From Ruminococcus flavefaciens (lineage in GTDB: Bacteria > Bacillota > Clostridia > Oscillospirales > Ruminococcaceae), in the NCBI GenBank assembly GCA_902792495.1, contig CADBAC010000030.1:1-8847 (forward strand): 8,847 bases of DNA. Direction: 5' to 3'. The position numbers and the translations under genes are program-made. The notes beneath the pieces are model-generated. The model was not told where the DNA came from. It saw nothing but the letters and a program-made list of their open reading frames with translations, and searched no databases. Of this stretch, positions 1-6,269 are shown piece after piece (the stretch's first letter is position 1; each line of letters opens with the position of its first letter).

Positions 1-1046
1 TTGAATGTATCTTCGATCTTGCCCCACTGGATACCTGTCATTGTATCATAGAGCATCTGTGAGATCTTGCCGATCTTGTTGCCGTTGATCTCCATAACCT
101 TGTCATTCCACTTGAGGTGGCCGACAGGAGAGATAACAGCGGCTGTACCTGTACCGAATACTTCATCCAGCTTGCCTGCATCGTAAGCATCAGCGATCTC
201 CTGAATGTCGATACGTCTTTCCTCAACTACAAGACCCTTGCTCTTGCATACCTCGATAGCGGACTTTCTTGTGATACCGGGGAGGATAGAACCCTGAAGC
301 ATAGGAGTTACTACCTTGCCGTCGATAACGAAGAAGATGTTCATTGCGCCAACTTCCTCGATATACTTCTGCTCAACACCGTCGAGCCAGAGAACCTGTG
401 AGTAGTTCTGCTTGTGAGCCTCGTCCTGACCGATAAGAGAAGCAGCGTAGTTACCGCCTGTCTTAGCGAATCCCATACCGCCTCTTACGGCACGTACATA
501 CTTGCTCTCAACGTAGATGTTGACCGGGTTGAGGCCGCTCTCGTAGTAAGCACCTGAAGGTGAAAGGATGATAATGAAGAGGTAGTGCTCGCCCGGCTTA
601 ACACCGAGGAACGGATCTACTGCGATGATGAACGGACGGATGTAGAGTGACTCGCCTTCCTTTGAAGGAACCCAGTCCTTTTCGACCTTGAGCAGTTCCA
701 TCAGGCACTTCATGCCCAGATCCTCAGGGAGCTCAGGGATAACCAGTCTCTCGTTGGACTTGTTGAGTCTCTTGAAGTTCTCCTCAGGACGGAAGAGCTG
801 AACCTTGCCGTCAGCAGTTCTGTAAGCCTTCATGCCCTCGAATACTTCCTGACCGTAGTGGAAGCACATAGCGGCTGGTGAAAGCTCGATAGGAGCGTAA
901 GGCTTGATCTCGGGATCGTGCCAGCCCTGACCCTCATCATAAGGCATAACGAGCATATAGTCAGTAAAGATGTGGCCGAAACCGAGCTTGTCGCCGGGCT
1001 GTGGCTTAGCCTTTAAAGATGCTGCTTTTGTAAATTTGATTTCCAT
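1..1046 (-). CDS. ilvE: Branched-chain amino acid aminotransferase (3' end cut by window edge)
   Basis: A PLP-dependent fold-type IV aminotransferase that interconverts leucine, isoleucine or valine with their 2-oxo acids, using glutamate/2-oxoglutarate, in the cytoplasm. The minus strand reads 348 full codons from ATG at 1046 with no stop, so only a few C-terminal residues are missing; family members are about 340-360 residues. Visible family features are [13 protein letters not shown] (62-74), RPFI (137-140), [21 protein letters not shown] (183-202) with the Schiff-base lysine at K195, [20 protein letters not shown] near 226-245, and [12 protein letters not shown] in the C-terminal third. 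This pattern matches the longer BCAT type also found in mitochondria, rather than the shorter E. coli IlvE type. The start is fixed by AGAAGG nine bases upstream. It lies 32 bases behind a small membrane-protein gene and probably shares its transcript. Codon use (AAG, CTC, GGC, ATC) suggests high expression. Confidence 0.95.
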   Translation of the reverse strand, partial: MEIKFTKAASLKAKPQPGDKLGFGHIFTDYMLVMPYDEGQGWHDPEIKPYAPIELSPAAMCFHYGQEVFEGMKAYRTADGKVQLFRPEENFKRLNKSNERLVIPELPEDLGMKCLMELLKVEKDWVPSKEGESLYIRPFIIAVDPFLGVKPGEHYLFIIILSPSGAYYESGLNPVNIYVESKYVRAVRGGMGFAKTGGNYAASLIGQDEAHKQNYSQVLWLDGVEQKYIEEVGAMNIFFVIDGKVVTPMLQGSILPGITRKSAIEVCKSKGLVVEERRIDIQEIADAYDAGKLDEVFGTGTAAVISPVGHLKWNDKVMEINGNKIGKISQMLYDTMTGIQWGKIEDTF

Positions 1047-1078
1047 TTTATTCAACCTTCTTTTATAAAATTATAAAC

Positions 1079-1216
1079 TTAGTTATTGAGTCCGCTGCTC
1101 ACGGAGAAGTAATTCTTTTCAAAGAGCTTCTTGCAGACGATAATGGTTGCTGCTGATATACCTACGGCGCAGAGTGTGGCTGCGGTTGCTGCTATAACGA
1201 TTTTTCCCTTACTCAT
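1079..1216 (-). CDS. 45-residue single-helix membrane microprotein upstream of ilvE
   Basis: I do not recognise this gene. The reading frame is 45 codons, starting at ATG 1216 and ending TAA at 1079-1081, preceded by a strong GAGGAGA ribosome binding site (1223-1229). The protein starts MSKGKIVIAATAATLCAVG, continues through a hydrophobic alanine/isoleucine/valine stretch (residues about 6-28), then has a basic KKLFEKNYF segment and a short polar tail. This looks like one transmembrane helix with lysines on both sides. It lies between a good promoter (1275-1303) and ilvE, 32 bases from the ilvE start, so it is probably the first gene of the ilvE transcript. It lacks the runs of Leu/Val/Ile codons expected of an ilv attenuator leader peptide. 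No function can be assigned. An alternative is that only its translation matters, for example for coupling to ilvE. Confidence 0.7.
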   Translation of the reverse strand: MSKGKIVIAATAATLCAVGISAATIIVCKKLFEKNYFSVSSGLNN

Positions 1217-1248
1217 AGATATTCTCCTCTTCAAAAGTAGATTTTACC

Positions 1249-1266
1249 ACGTTACATTAGTAACGT
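1249..1266. promoter_or_regulatory. Perfect 7-bp inverted repeat at the predicted transcription start of the microprotein-ilvE unit
   Basis: ACGTTAC-ATTA-GTAACGT is a perfect palindrome with 7-base arms and a 4-base centre. It begins about nine bases downstream of the -10 box at 1275-1280 on the minus strand, so it sits at or just after +1. It could be a repressor operator or a hairpin at the extreme 5' end of the mRNA. The binding protein is unknown. Confidence 0.5.
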
Positions 1267-1274
1267 ATACAATA

Positions 1275-1303
1275 ATTATATCATATCCCTGTAAAAATTT
1301 CCA
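1275..1303 (-). promoter_or_regulatory. Sigma-A type promoter for the microprotein-ilvE unit
   Basis: On the minus strand a consensus TATAAT -10 box (1275-1280) follows a TGGAAA -35 box (1298-1303, 4 of 6 consensus) with a 17-base spacer. Transcription would begin near 1268, giving a leader of about 50 bases before ATG 1216. It lies after the end of the radical SAM gene, so ilvE probably has its own promoter. Confidence 0.65.
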
Positions 1304-1366
1304 TAGGGGACAGATAAAACATCTCACAAATATAACATTGCTTTTTTGTGCAAAGTTGACATTTTA

Positions 1367-1978
1367 TCAGTCGTCAAAGGTGCGGACACGGAGGACAGCG
1401 CCTAATTCTTCGGCAAGTTTGCGTGAAGCTTCGATCTGCTCCTGTGGTATAACATCGACAACTGACATGATTATCTCAGCCTTGCCCGTCTTTACGCAGT
1501 CTCTGGTGAAGTTCTGAAGGGCACTGAAAGCATCGGGGAAACGTGGGCGTGTTACGTCCATGTAGTCCTTTTCTGTGGGAGCGTTAAGGCTGATGGATAC
1601 AACGTCCATAGCCGTGCATAACTCGTCAGCGATGCTTCTGCCGTGAATGAGATCACCGAGACCGTTTGTGTTGATACGGAGCTTCTTGCAGCCCTTTTCA
1701 CGAAGAAAAGCGGCGGCTTCTATAACAGCGTCAAGGCGCTCTGTAGGCTCACCGTAGCCGCAGAAAACTATCTCGTCATATTTTGTCAGATCACGCTTGT
1801 CAAGGTCTGCCTTTATCTCGTCCATGGTCGGTTCATGCTCCAGCCATAGCGGATCTGAGCCGTAAGCGCCGTCTGCGTGATTCCTTATGCAGAATGTACA
1901 GGCGCAGGGACATTTATTTGTGAAATTGAGATAGAGATTGTTTCCTACCTCATAGGATATTGTCATTGCTTTTGCCAT
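1367..1978 (-). CDS. Radical SAM protein, TatD-associated type
   Basis: A 203-residue 4Fe-4S radical S-adenosylmethionine enzyme with a minimal core. The cluster motif CxxxCxxC is C23, C27 and C30 (sequence CPCACTFC, with an extra Cys at 25). Further features are CGYGEPTE (73-80), matching the GGE-like SAM-binding strand, RINTNG (101-106) and SISLNAPTEKDY (128-139). Size and motifs fit the family known as TatD-linked or TatD-associated radical SAM protein, whose reaction has not been established to my knowledge. A TatD gene is in this window at 5466-6245, but on the other strand. There is no C-terminal SPASM or other auxiliary-cluster domain. The start at 1978 is set by AAGGAGG with good spacing. 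The gene follows alr after 79 bases on the same strand and may be cotranscribed with it. The family assignment is from memory of motifs; the radical SAM call itself is firm. Confidence 0.85.
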   Translation of the reverse strand: MAKAMTISYEVGNNLYLNFTNKCPCACTFCIRNHADGAYGSDPLWLEHEPTMDEIKADLDKRDLTKYDEIVFCGYGEPTERLDAVIEAAAFLREKGCKKLRINTNGLGDLIHGRSIADELCTAMDVVSISLNAPTEKDYMDVTRPRFPDAFSALQNFTRDCVKTGKAEIIMSVVDVIPQEQIEASRKLAEELGAVLRVRTFDD

Positions 1979-1998
1979 AGGTTTATCCTCCTTTTTAT

Positions 1999-2022
1999 GG
2001 ACGGATGAGATCCGCCCTTACA
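1999..2022. repeat. GC-rich palindrome of the CCC(C/T)TACA type
   Basis: GGACGGAT-GAG-ATCCGCCC followed by TTACA forms a hairpin with 7 of 8 base pairs. It fills the gap between alr and the radical SAM gene. The same layout, a GC palindrome with TACA immediately after the right arm, recurs at 7546-7569, 7644-7670 and 7770-7796 with different arm sequences. This indicates a dispersed intergenic palindrome family. There is no T-tract on the minus strand, so it is not an ordinary terminator for alr. Confidence 0.5.
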
Positions 2023-2057
2023 AACTACTTTCTGCTTTCTAAGCACTAATAACTCGA

Positions 2058-3194
2058 TCACTCAATATAGATACGTGGTACACGCTTGGAAATGCCGCAT
2101 ACTACTTCGTAGCCGATAGTTCCGTATATCTGAGCGAGGTCATCGGCGGTAATGCGGTCATCGCCTTCCTTGCCGATAAGGGTGACGATATCGCCTGCCT
2201 TAGCCTCGGGAACGTCGGAAACGTCTATCATCAGCTGGTCCATGCAGACACGGCCTGTTATCTTGCAGCGCTTGCCGTGAACGAGTATCTCTCCCTTTGA
2301 ACTGAGAAGGCGTGAATAGCCGTCAGCGTATCCGATAGTTACCGTAGCTATACGCATTTCACGGTCGGCTCTGAATGTTCTGCCGTAGCTTATGCAGTCG
2401 CCCTTGCTGACGGTCTTGACATGGGAGATGACAGCTTTCAGCTCCATGAGAGGTTCAAGTCCTTCGGGGATATCAAGGCTTACATCGGGGTGCAGACCAT
2501 AGAGGATGATACCTGCACGGGAAAGAGTGCTTCTCTCGCTGTTTCTGTAGCAGGTAGCGGCACTGTTCATGAAATGGAGGTGGGGCAGTTTTATGCCCTG
2601 TGCAGCGAGAACATCATATGTATCGGTGATGAATTTCTCCTGCTTATCGGTATATGCTATATTGTCGGGATCGTCGCTGTCTGCAACGGCGAAATGAGTG
2701 TAAATGCCCTCGACGGACAGCTTGTCTATCTTCATCATCTCAGCTATTTCTGCGGCGCACTGCTGCGGAGTATCATGCTTCAGACCGATACGGCCCATGC
2801 CTGTGTCTATTTTTATGTGGCAGCGGATAGGCTGAGGAGTGTTCTGAACAAGTGCTTCTGCGTATTCCGTGGAAACTACGCCCTGTATGATGTTGTACAT
2901 CGATATCTCGTGTGCGTACTCGGGAGGGGTGTAGCCGAGAATGAGTATCTCTCCCTGAGGAGCGAATTTTCTTACGGCTATTGCTTCGTCAAGGTTTGAC
3001 ACCGCAAAATATCTGATACCGCAGTCGTTGGCGAGACAGCGGACGATGTGTTCATCTCCGTGACCGTAAGCGTCGGCTTTTACGACCGCCATTATCTCGG
3101 TCTTATCGGAATTGAGACTGCGAATTATCTCGACATTTTTTCTCAGCTGAGGCAGCGAAACTTCTGCCCATGCTCTTTTAAGGTAAGGCTTCAT
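2058..3194 (-). CDS. alr: Alanine racemase
   Basis: A PLP-dependent fold-type III enzyme converting L-alanine to D-alanine for peptidoglycan and, where present, teichoic acid D-alanylation, in the cytoplasm. It has 378 residues, the usual family length. The N-terminal TIM barrel carries AVVKADAYGHG (36-46), with the PLP lysine at K39, and HIKIDTGMGRIG (126-137). The C-terminal beta domain carries SYGRTFRAD (269-277), with the second catalytic tyrosine at Y270 contributed across the dimer, TIGYADGYSR (286-295) and GRVCMDQLMIDV (314-325). All key residues appear intact. The start at 3194 is supported by AAAGGAAG seven bases upstream. It diverges from the SLOG gene with about 160 bases between starts. 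An inverted repeat at 3232-3248 lies just upstream; I could not identify a convincing promoter for alr itself. It probably leads the radical SAM gene downstream. Confidence 0.96.
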   Translation of the reverse strand: MKPYLKRAWAEVSLPQLRKNVEIIRSLNSDKTEIMAVVKADAYGHGDEHIVRCLANDCGIRYFAVSNLDEAIAVRKFAPQGEILILGYTPPEYAHEISMYNIIQGVVSTEYAEALVQNTPQPIRCHIKIDTGMGRIGLKHDTPQQCAAEIAEMMKIDKLSVEGIYTHFAVADSDDPDNIAYTDKQEKFITDTYDVLAAQGIKLPHLHFMNSAATCYRNSERSTLSRAGIILYGLHPDVSLDIPEGLEPLMELKAVISHVKTVSKGDCISYGRTFRADREMRIATVTIGYADGYSRLLSSKGEILVHGKRCKITGRVCMDQLMIDVSDVPEAKAGDIVTLIGKEGDDRITADDLAQIYGTIGYEVVCGISKRVPRIYIE

Positions 3195-3231
3195 ACTTAT
3201 CTTCCTTTCATTTGTTCACATTATTTTTTCA

Positions 3232-3248
3232 GCTGTTATCTCAACAGC
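3232..3248. promoter_or_regulatory. Inverted repeat upstream of alr (possible operator)
   Basis: GCTGTT-ATCTC-AACAGC has perfect 6-base arms and a 5-base centre, 38 bases upstream of the alr start. It could be an operator or a leader hairpin of the alr mRNA. No known regulator consensus is recognised. Confidence 0.3.
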
Positions 3249-3280
3249 GCAACTATTGAATAGATAATTTTAAAAATTAC

Positions 3281-3309
3281 TTGAAATGTATAATAAAATA
3301 TGGTATAAT
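3281..3309 (+). promoter_or_regulatory. Sigma-A promoter for the SLOG-family gene
   Basis: TTGAAA (3281-3286) and TATAAT (3304-3309) with an exact 17-base spacer make a near-consensus promoter. The start codon of the gene is 45 bases beyond the -10 box, and a GGAGG site (3345-3349) precedes it. Confidence 0.8.
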
Positions 3310-3354
3310 CGGTAATGATATTTCCGATATTATTATTTATAGTGGAGGTGTTCC

Positions 3355-4041
3355 ATGCTTACATCCCTTGATTCGGGGACTGTGCTTATCAGTCCTGAAA
3401 ATGCGGAGCTTCGTCCTGAGCGGACGATTTGTATTACTGGACACCGTGAAAAGGCTATACTTCCTTATAAAGATGACCCTGAGAATATCCATCTGACCCG
3501 TGCAGTCGTAAGGCTCATGCTTTACCGCTACATTGATATGGCCATTGAGAAAGGCTATACCGATTTTTTCAGCGGTCTGGCTGACGGCACCGACTTATGG
3601 GCTGCGGAATATGTTCTGCTGAAAAAGCAGAGCAATGAGGATATCAGGCTCATCGGAGCAATGCCGTTCCTGAGACATTCAAGATTTTTCCGTAAGGATG
3701 TGCGGAGCCTTCTCTGCGATGTTGAAAAGAATGCCGACTGTATCGTACTTCTCAACAGTGACCCTTCGGTGGTCTACGGCAAAAACGGCAGACCCGGAAC
3801 TGACGCCGATCTCTATAAGGTGCGGAATTATTATATGGCTGACAACTCTGCGGCTGTGCTTGCGTTTTTTGATGAGCGCAACCCACGCTCAGGTACTGCA
3901 CAGACGGTCAACTACGCTCTGAAGCAAGGCAAAAAAGTGCGGAGCTTCGGGCTTTCTGACGTTTATCATCTCATGGATGAGGCAGGAGTCAGCTTCAGGG
4001 ATATCGGACGTATCGTCAAGGGACTTGACAATATTTTCTGA
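3355..4041 (+). CDS. SLOG-superfamily protein, DUF1273 / YpsA-like
   Basis: A 228-residue cytoplasmic protein with the features of the DUF1273 (YpsA) branch of the SLOG superfamily, Rossmann-like proteins thought to bind nucleotides or nucleotide-derived ligands. Signatures are ICITGHRE (25-32), FFSGLADGTDLWAAE (71-85), VRNYYMADNSAAVLAFFD (156-173) and SGTAQTVNYA (179-188). The order GHR, then SG.A.GTD, then SGT matches the family nucleotide-binding loops. About 22 residues precede the core strand, slightly longer than usual. The start at 3355 is chosen for the GGAGG motif and a near-consensus promoter immediately upstream. It is a single-gene unit with about 330 bases before the next gene. 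In Bacillus the relative YpsA has been linked to cell division, but no role is implied here by context. Molecular function remains unknown. Confidence 0.85.
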   Translation: MLTSLDSGTVLISPENAELRPERTICITGHREKAILPYKDDPENIHLTRAVVRLMLYRYIDMAIEKGYTDFFSGLADGTDLWAAEYVLLKKQSNEDIRLIGAMPFLRHSRFFRKDVRSLLCDVEKNADCIVLLNSDPSVVYGKNGRPGTDADLYKVRNYYMADNSAAVLAFFDERNPRSGTAQTVNYALKQGKKVRSFGLSDVYHLMDEAGVSFRDIGRIVKGLDNIF

Positions 4042-4130
4042 AATGTCCTCTTTATATTATATCACAAACCTGTGAATTTGCAATATCATATTTCAACATT
4101 TTTCATCTTCTGTGGGAATGTCTGTTCGTT

Positions 4131-4147
4131 TTCAACAGACTGTTGAA
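4131..4147. promoter_or_regulatory. 17-bp perfect palindrome, operator-like
   Basis: TTCAACAGACTGTTGAA has perfect 8-base arms around a single central A. It lies about 35 bases upstream of a candidate -35 box (4183) for the LCP-like gene. Its symmetry and length suit a dimeric repressor or activator site; the protein is unknown. Confidence 0.4.
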
Positions 4148-4182
4148 TCTTGTGTTTAAACATCATCGGGGAAAACATAATG

Positions 4183-4211
4183 TTGAAAATGTGGAAAACT
4201 ATGTTGATAAA
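4183..4211 (+). promoter_or_regulatory. Candidate promoter for the LCP-like operon
   Basis: TTGAAA (4183-4188) and GATAAA (4206-4211) are separated by 17 bases. The -35 box is 5 of 6 consensus and the -10 box 4 of 6. A hairpin at 4227-4260 would lie directly downstream in the leader, which would be about 150 bases long. Tentative. Confidence 0.3.
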
Positions 4212-4226
4212 CGCATTTACGCAGAT

Positions 4227-4260
4227 AAGTTTTTAACTTCCCATTTGGGAAAACTTTTTT
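4227..4260 (+). terminator. Possible terminator or leader hairpin
   Basis: AAGTTTT (4227-4233) pairs with AAAACTT (4250-4256), and CCC (4240-4242) with GGG (4247-4249) around an ATTT loop, leaving a 6-base bulge; alternatively TTCCC pairs with GGGAA. A run of T ends at 4260. It may end transcription from the SLOG gene or act as an attenuator if transcription starts at the upstream candidate promoter. The stem is AT-rich and weak. Confidence 0.35.
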
Positions 4261-4368
4261 ATTCATTTCCCGACGAATAATTTTTTGCTTCGTCTTTATA
4301 CGCATAGTTGAGATACCCTGGAAATTTGGTATCCGTAAAAAAAACATTACAGAAAGGAGCCATACATC

Positions 4369-5466
4369 ATGGCAAAAAGAAAATCGGGCTCAATTGCAGT
4401 TCCGTTTCTCGTAACGATCTTCATAGGTCTTATCATTGTGGGAGGTGCTGCATACGGAATTTACCGATATTTCGGCTTCGGACAGACTGACGCTCCGCCT
4501 GAGCCAACTCCCAGAACAGGTCAGACTATCTCCTACGCAGATAACCATACCGTTCTTCTCATACTCGATGAACCCGAACAGAGATGTTCTTCCACATTCG
4601 TTCTTATGCGTTCTCTTCCTATTAAAAAGGAGATCGTGTTCATCGGACTTCCTACAAATACTATCTCTCTCATTGACGGCACACAGCAGGGCCTGAAGGA
4701 GAATTACGACAGAGGCGGCGCTAATGCAGCTGTTGACTTTGTTCAGAAGTCATTCGGCATCACCATCGACAGATACATGAAGTTCGATTCAACTTCATTC
4801 AAGAAAGTGTGTGATATCTTCGGCGGCGTCAGCTACGAAGTAAACGTTGATATCGCAGGCTTCAAGGGCGACGGCAGCAGCGAATACATGAACGCTTCAC
4901 AGATCGAGACATTCGTTACTTACTCAATGTTCAAGGGCGGAGAAAGAGAACGTGCTCTCCAGAGTGCCGCACTCCTTTCTGCTATGGTAAATCAGGCTGA
5001 CGGCAAGCGTATCGCTGACGGTTTCGACGGAAGCTTCAACTCCATCATCAACCTTATCTCGGATACAACTGTTACCAGCGTTGACTACAAGAACCACAAG
5101 ACAGCTATCAAGAATATGTTCGAGAACGGTACCTCCATCGCTCTGTCCATCACTATCGACGGTACAGACGCAGATAAGGACTTCCTCCCCAGCGAGAACT
5201 TCATCAAGAGCATCGTTGAGAATTACTTCACTGACGAAAACCTCGGTTCAGACGCTCCTCCTGTAGTTGCTGACGGCGGCGAAAACGGTGAGGCAGCTGA
5301 ACCCATAACAGAGGAAAGAGCAACTATCAACGCTCCTCTTGAAGCAGGCGAGGCTATCGGCGAAGACGAGATCATTACTGTTCCCGAGGAGACACAGCCT
5401 GCTGAAACTCAGCCCGAAGAAACTCCTGCTGAGGAGACTCCCGCAGAGGAAGCACCTGCTGAATAA
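4369..5466 (+). CDS. Membrane-anchored LCP-like (LytR-CpsA-Psr related) protein lacking catalytic arginines
   Basis: A 365-residue protein with an N-terminal basic MAKRK, one transmembrane helix (about 10-31), a short Pro/Thr linker (41-51), an extracytoplasmic domain (about 55-290) and an acidic Pro/Glu/Thr/Ala tail (about 335-365) with repeats such as EETPAEETPAEE. LCP proteins attach anionic glycopolymers to peptidoglycan. The LCP resemblance is in the middle: GLKENYDRGGANAAVDFVQKSFGITIDRYMKFD (from 108), where classical members have K-I-N-x-A-x-x-x-GG, then FKKVCDIFGGVSYEV (144-158). The classical SIPRD position reads GLPTNTIS (93-100) and the YaRsR stretch reads YSMFKGGERE (185-194), so the phosphate-binding arginines are absent. 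It may be non-catalytic, for example a polymer-binding or scaffold version. The start is set by AAAGGAG (4353-4359). Its stop overlaps the tatD start by one base. Optimised codons suggest high expression. Confidence 0.75.
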   Translation: MAKRKSGSIAVPFLVTIFIGLIIVGGAAYGIYRYFGFGQTDAPPEPTPRTGQTISYADNHTVLLILDEPEQRCSSTFVLMRSLPIKKEIVFIGLPTNTISLIDGTQQGLKENYDRGGANAAVDFVQKSFGITIDRYMKFDSTSFKKVCDIFGGVSYEVNVDIAGFKGDGSSEYMNASQIETFVTYSMFKGGERERALQSAALLSAMVNQADGKRIADGFDGSFNSIINLISDTTVTSVDYKNHKTAIKNMFENGTSIALSITIDGTDADKDFLPSENFIKSIVENYFTDENLGSDAPPVVADGGENGEAAEPITEERATINAPLEAGEAIGEDEIITVPEETQPAETQPEETPAEETPAEEAPAE

Positions 5467-6245
5467 TGACTATGTACCATAATATATTTGATACCCACGG
5501 CCATTATGCCGACCACGCTTTCGTTGAGGACAGGGACGAAGTATTGCGTACTCTCCCCGAAAAGGGCGTGAGATATGTCACTCTCCCGGGTTCTGATGAT
5601 GAGGATTCTGCCATGAATGCGGAACTTTCACAGAAATATGACTACATCTATGCGGCGGCAGGATTCCATCCCGAATACGCTGACAGGTGCCCTGCGGATC
5701 ATATCGACATCACGAAAGCGATAATCAGGAATAATCCCAAAGCTGTTGCAGTCGGTGAGATCGGTCTTGACTATCACTACGAAGGCTACAACAGAGAGAA
5801 GCAGATCCGGATATTCGAGGAACAGATGGCGCTTGCGAAAGAGCTTGACCTGCCTGTTATCATCCACAGCCGTGACGCTGTTGAGGATACTCTCGCACTG
5901 CTGAAAAAGCACCGCCCGAGAGGTATAGTCCACTGTTTCAGCGGTTCGGCCGAGGTGGCAAAAGAGATAATAAAGCTGGATATGTACATCGGCTTCACCG
6001 GTGTCCTCACGTTCAAGAATGCGAAAAAAGCGCTGAAAGCGCTTGCGGAAGTGCCGATGGACAGGCTTCTTCTTGAAACGGACTGCCCTTACATGGCTCC
6101 CGTGCCTTTCAGAGGGAAGCGCTGCGACAGCTCGATGATAGCCTATACTGCCGAAAAAGCCGCTGAAATAAAGGAAATGGATGTTCAGCAGCTTATCGAC
6201 ATCACTTGCCGCAACGGTATGGAGATCTATGGCATAAACGGCTGA
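5466..6245 (+). CDS. tatD: TatD-family metal-dependent hydrolase / DNase
   Basis: A 259-residue amidohydrolase-fold protein of the TatD family: two-metal, cytoplasmic, reported to act as 3'-5' exonuclease or DNase on DNA or RNA and possibly in D-aminoacyl-tRNA turnover in some relatives. All metal ligands are present: FDTHGHYAD (8-16, H11 and H13), GEIGLDYHY (97-105, E98), PVIIHSRDA (130-138, H134), GIVHCFSG (153-160, H156) and LLETDCPYMAP (202-212, D206). Length is normal. The start ATG at 5466 overlaps the stop of the LCP-like gene (TAATG); a second ATG at 5472 would remove two residues. No good ribosome binding site precedes either, so translation is probably coupled to the upstream gene. 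A radical SAM protein of the TatD-associated type lies 3.5 kb away on the opposite strand. Confidence 0.94.
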   Translation: MTMYHNIFDTHGHYADHAFVEDRDEVLRTLPEKGVRYVTLPGSDDEDSAMNAELSQKYDYIYAAAGFHPEYADRCPADHIDITKAIIRNNPKAVAVGEIGLDYHYEGYNREKQIRIFEEQMALAKELDLPVIIHSRDAVEDTLALLKKHRPRGIVHCFSGSAEVAKEIIKLDMYIGFTGVLTFKNAKKALKALAEVPMDRLLLETDCPYMAPVPFRGKRCDSSMIAYTAEKAAEIKEMDVQQLIDITCRNGMEIYGING

Positions 6246-6269
6246 TAATACTGACAGGAGGTCACTGAT

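Larger units (their letters stand above)
4042..4368 (+). other. 327-base AT-rich intergenic region with several palindromes and clustered TGTTGAA motifs
   Basis: No coding region is supported here. TGTTGAA or its complement TTCAACA occurs at 4092-4098, 4131-4137, 4141-4147 and 4181-4187, with a variant TGTTGAT at 4202-4208. Perfect short inverted repeats are GACGAA/TTCGTC (4272-4277 and 4289-4294) and GATACC/GGTATC (4312-4317 and 4328-4333). TGTGGAAAA (4190-4198) and TGTTGATAA (4202-4210) are each one base from a DnaA-box core, but there is no other sign of a replication origin. The ribosome binding site AAAGGAG (4353-4359) for the next gene closes the region. Confidence 0.6.

Noticed and set aside
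1217..1366. T-box or leader-peptide attenuation upstream of ilvE
   Set aside because: The leader from the predicted start is only about 50 bases, no T-box sequence or terminator is visible, and the microprotein lacks runs of branched-chain codons.
1330..1366. Terminator after the radical SAM gene
   Set aside because: The minus strand has TTGC-ACAAAAAA-GCAA, but the stem is four bases with no following T-tract.
3281..3496. 71-codon plus-strand frame overlapping the SLOG gene start
   Set aside because: It begins at the promoter -35 box itself, has no ribosome binding site, and overlaps a clear gene in another frame.
4085..4211. Replication origin suggested by DnaA-box-like 9-mers
   Set aside because: Only near matches, and no dnaA, dnaN or other origin-associated genes in the window. 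Kept only as an alternative explanation for the motif cluster.
4156..4347. 63-codon minus-strand frame in the gap before the LCP-like gene
   Set aside because: No Shine-Dalgarno before its ATG, odd composition, and it overlaps the palindromes and the candidate promoter.
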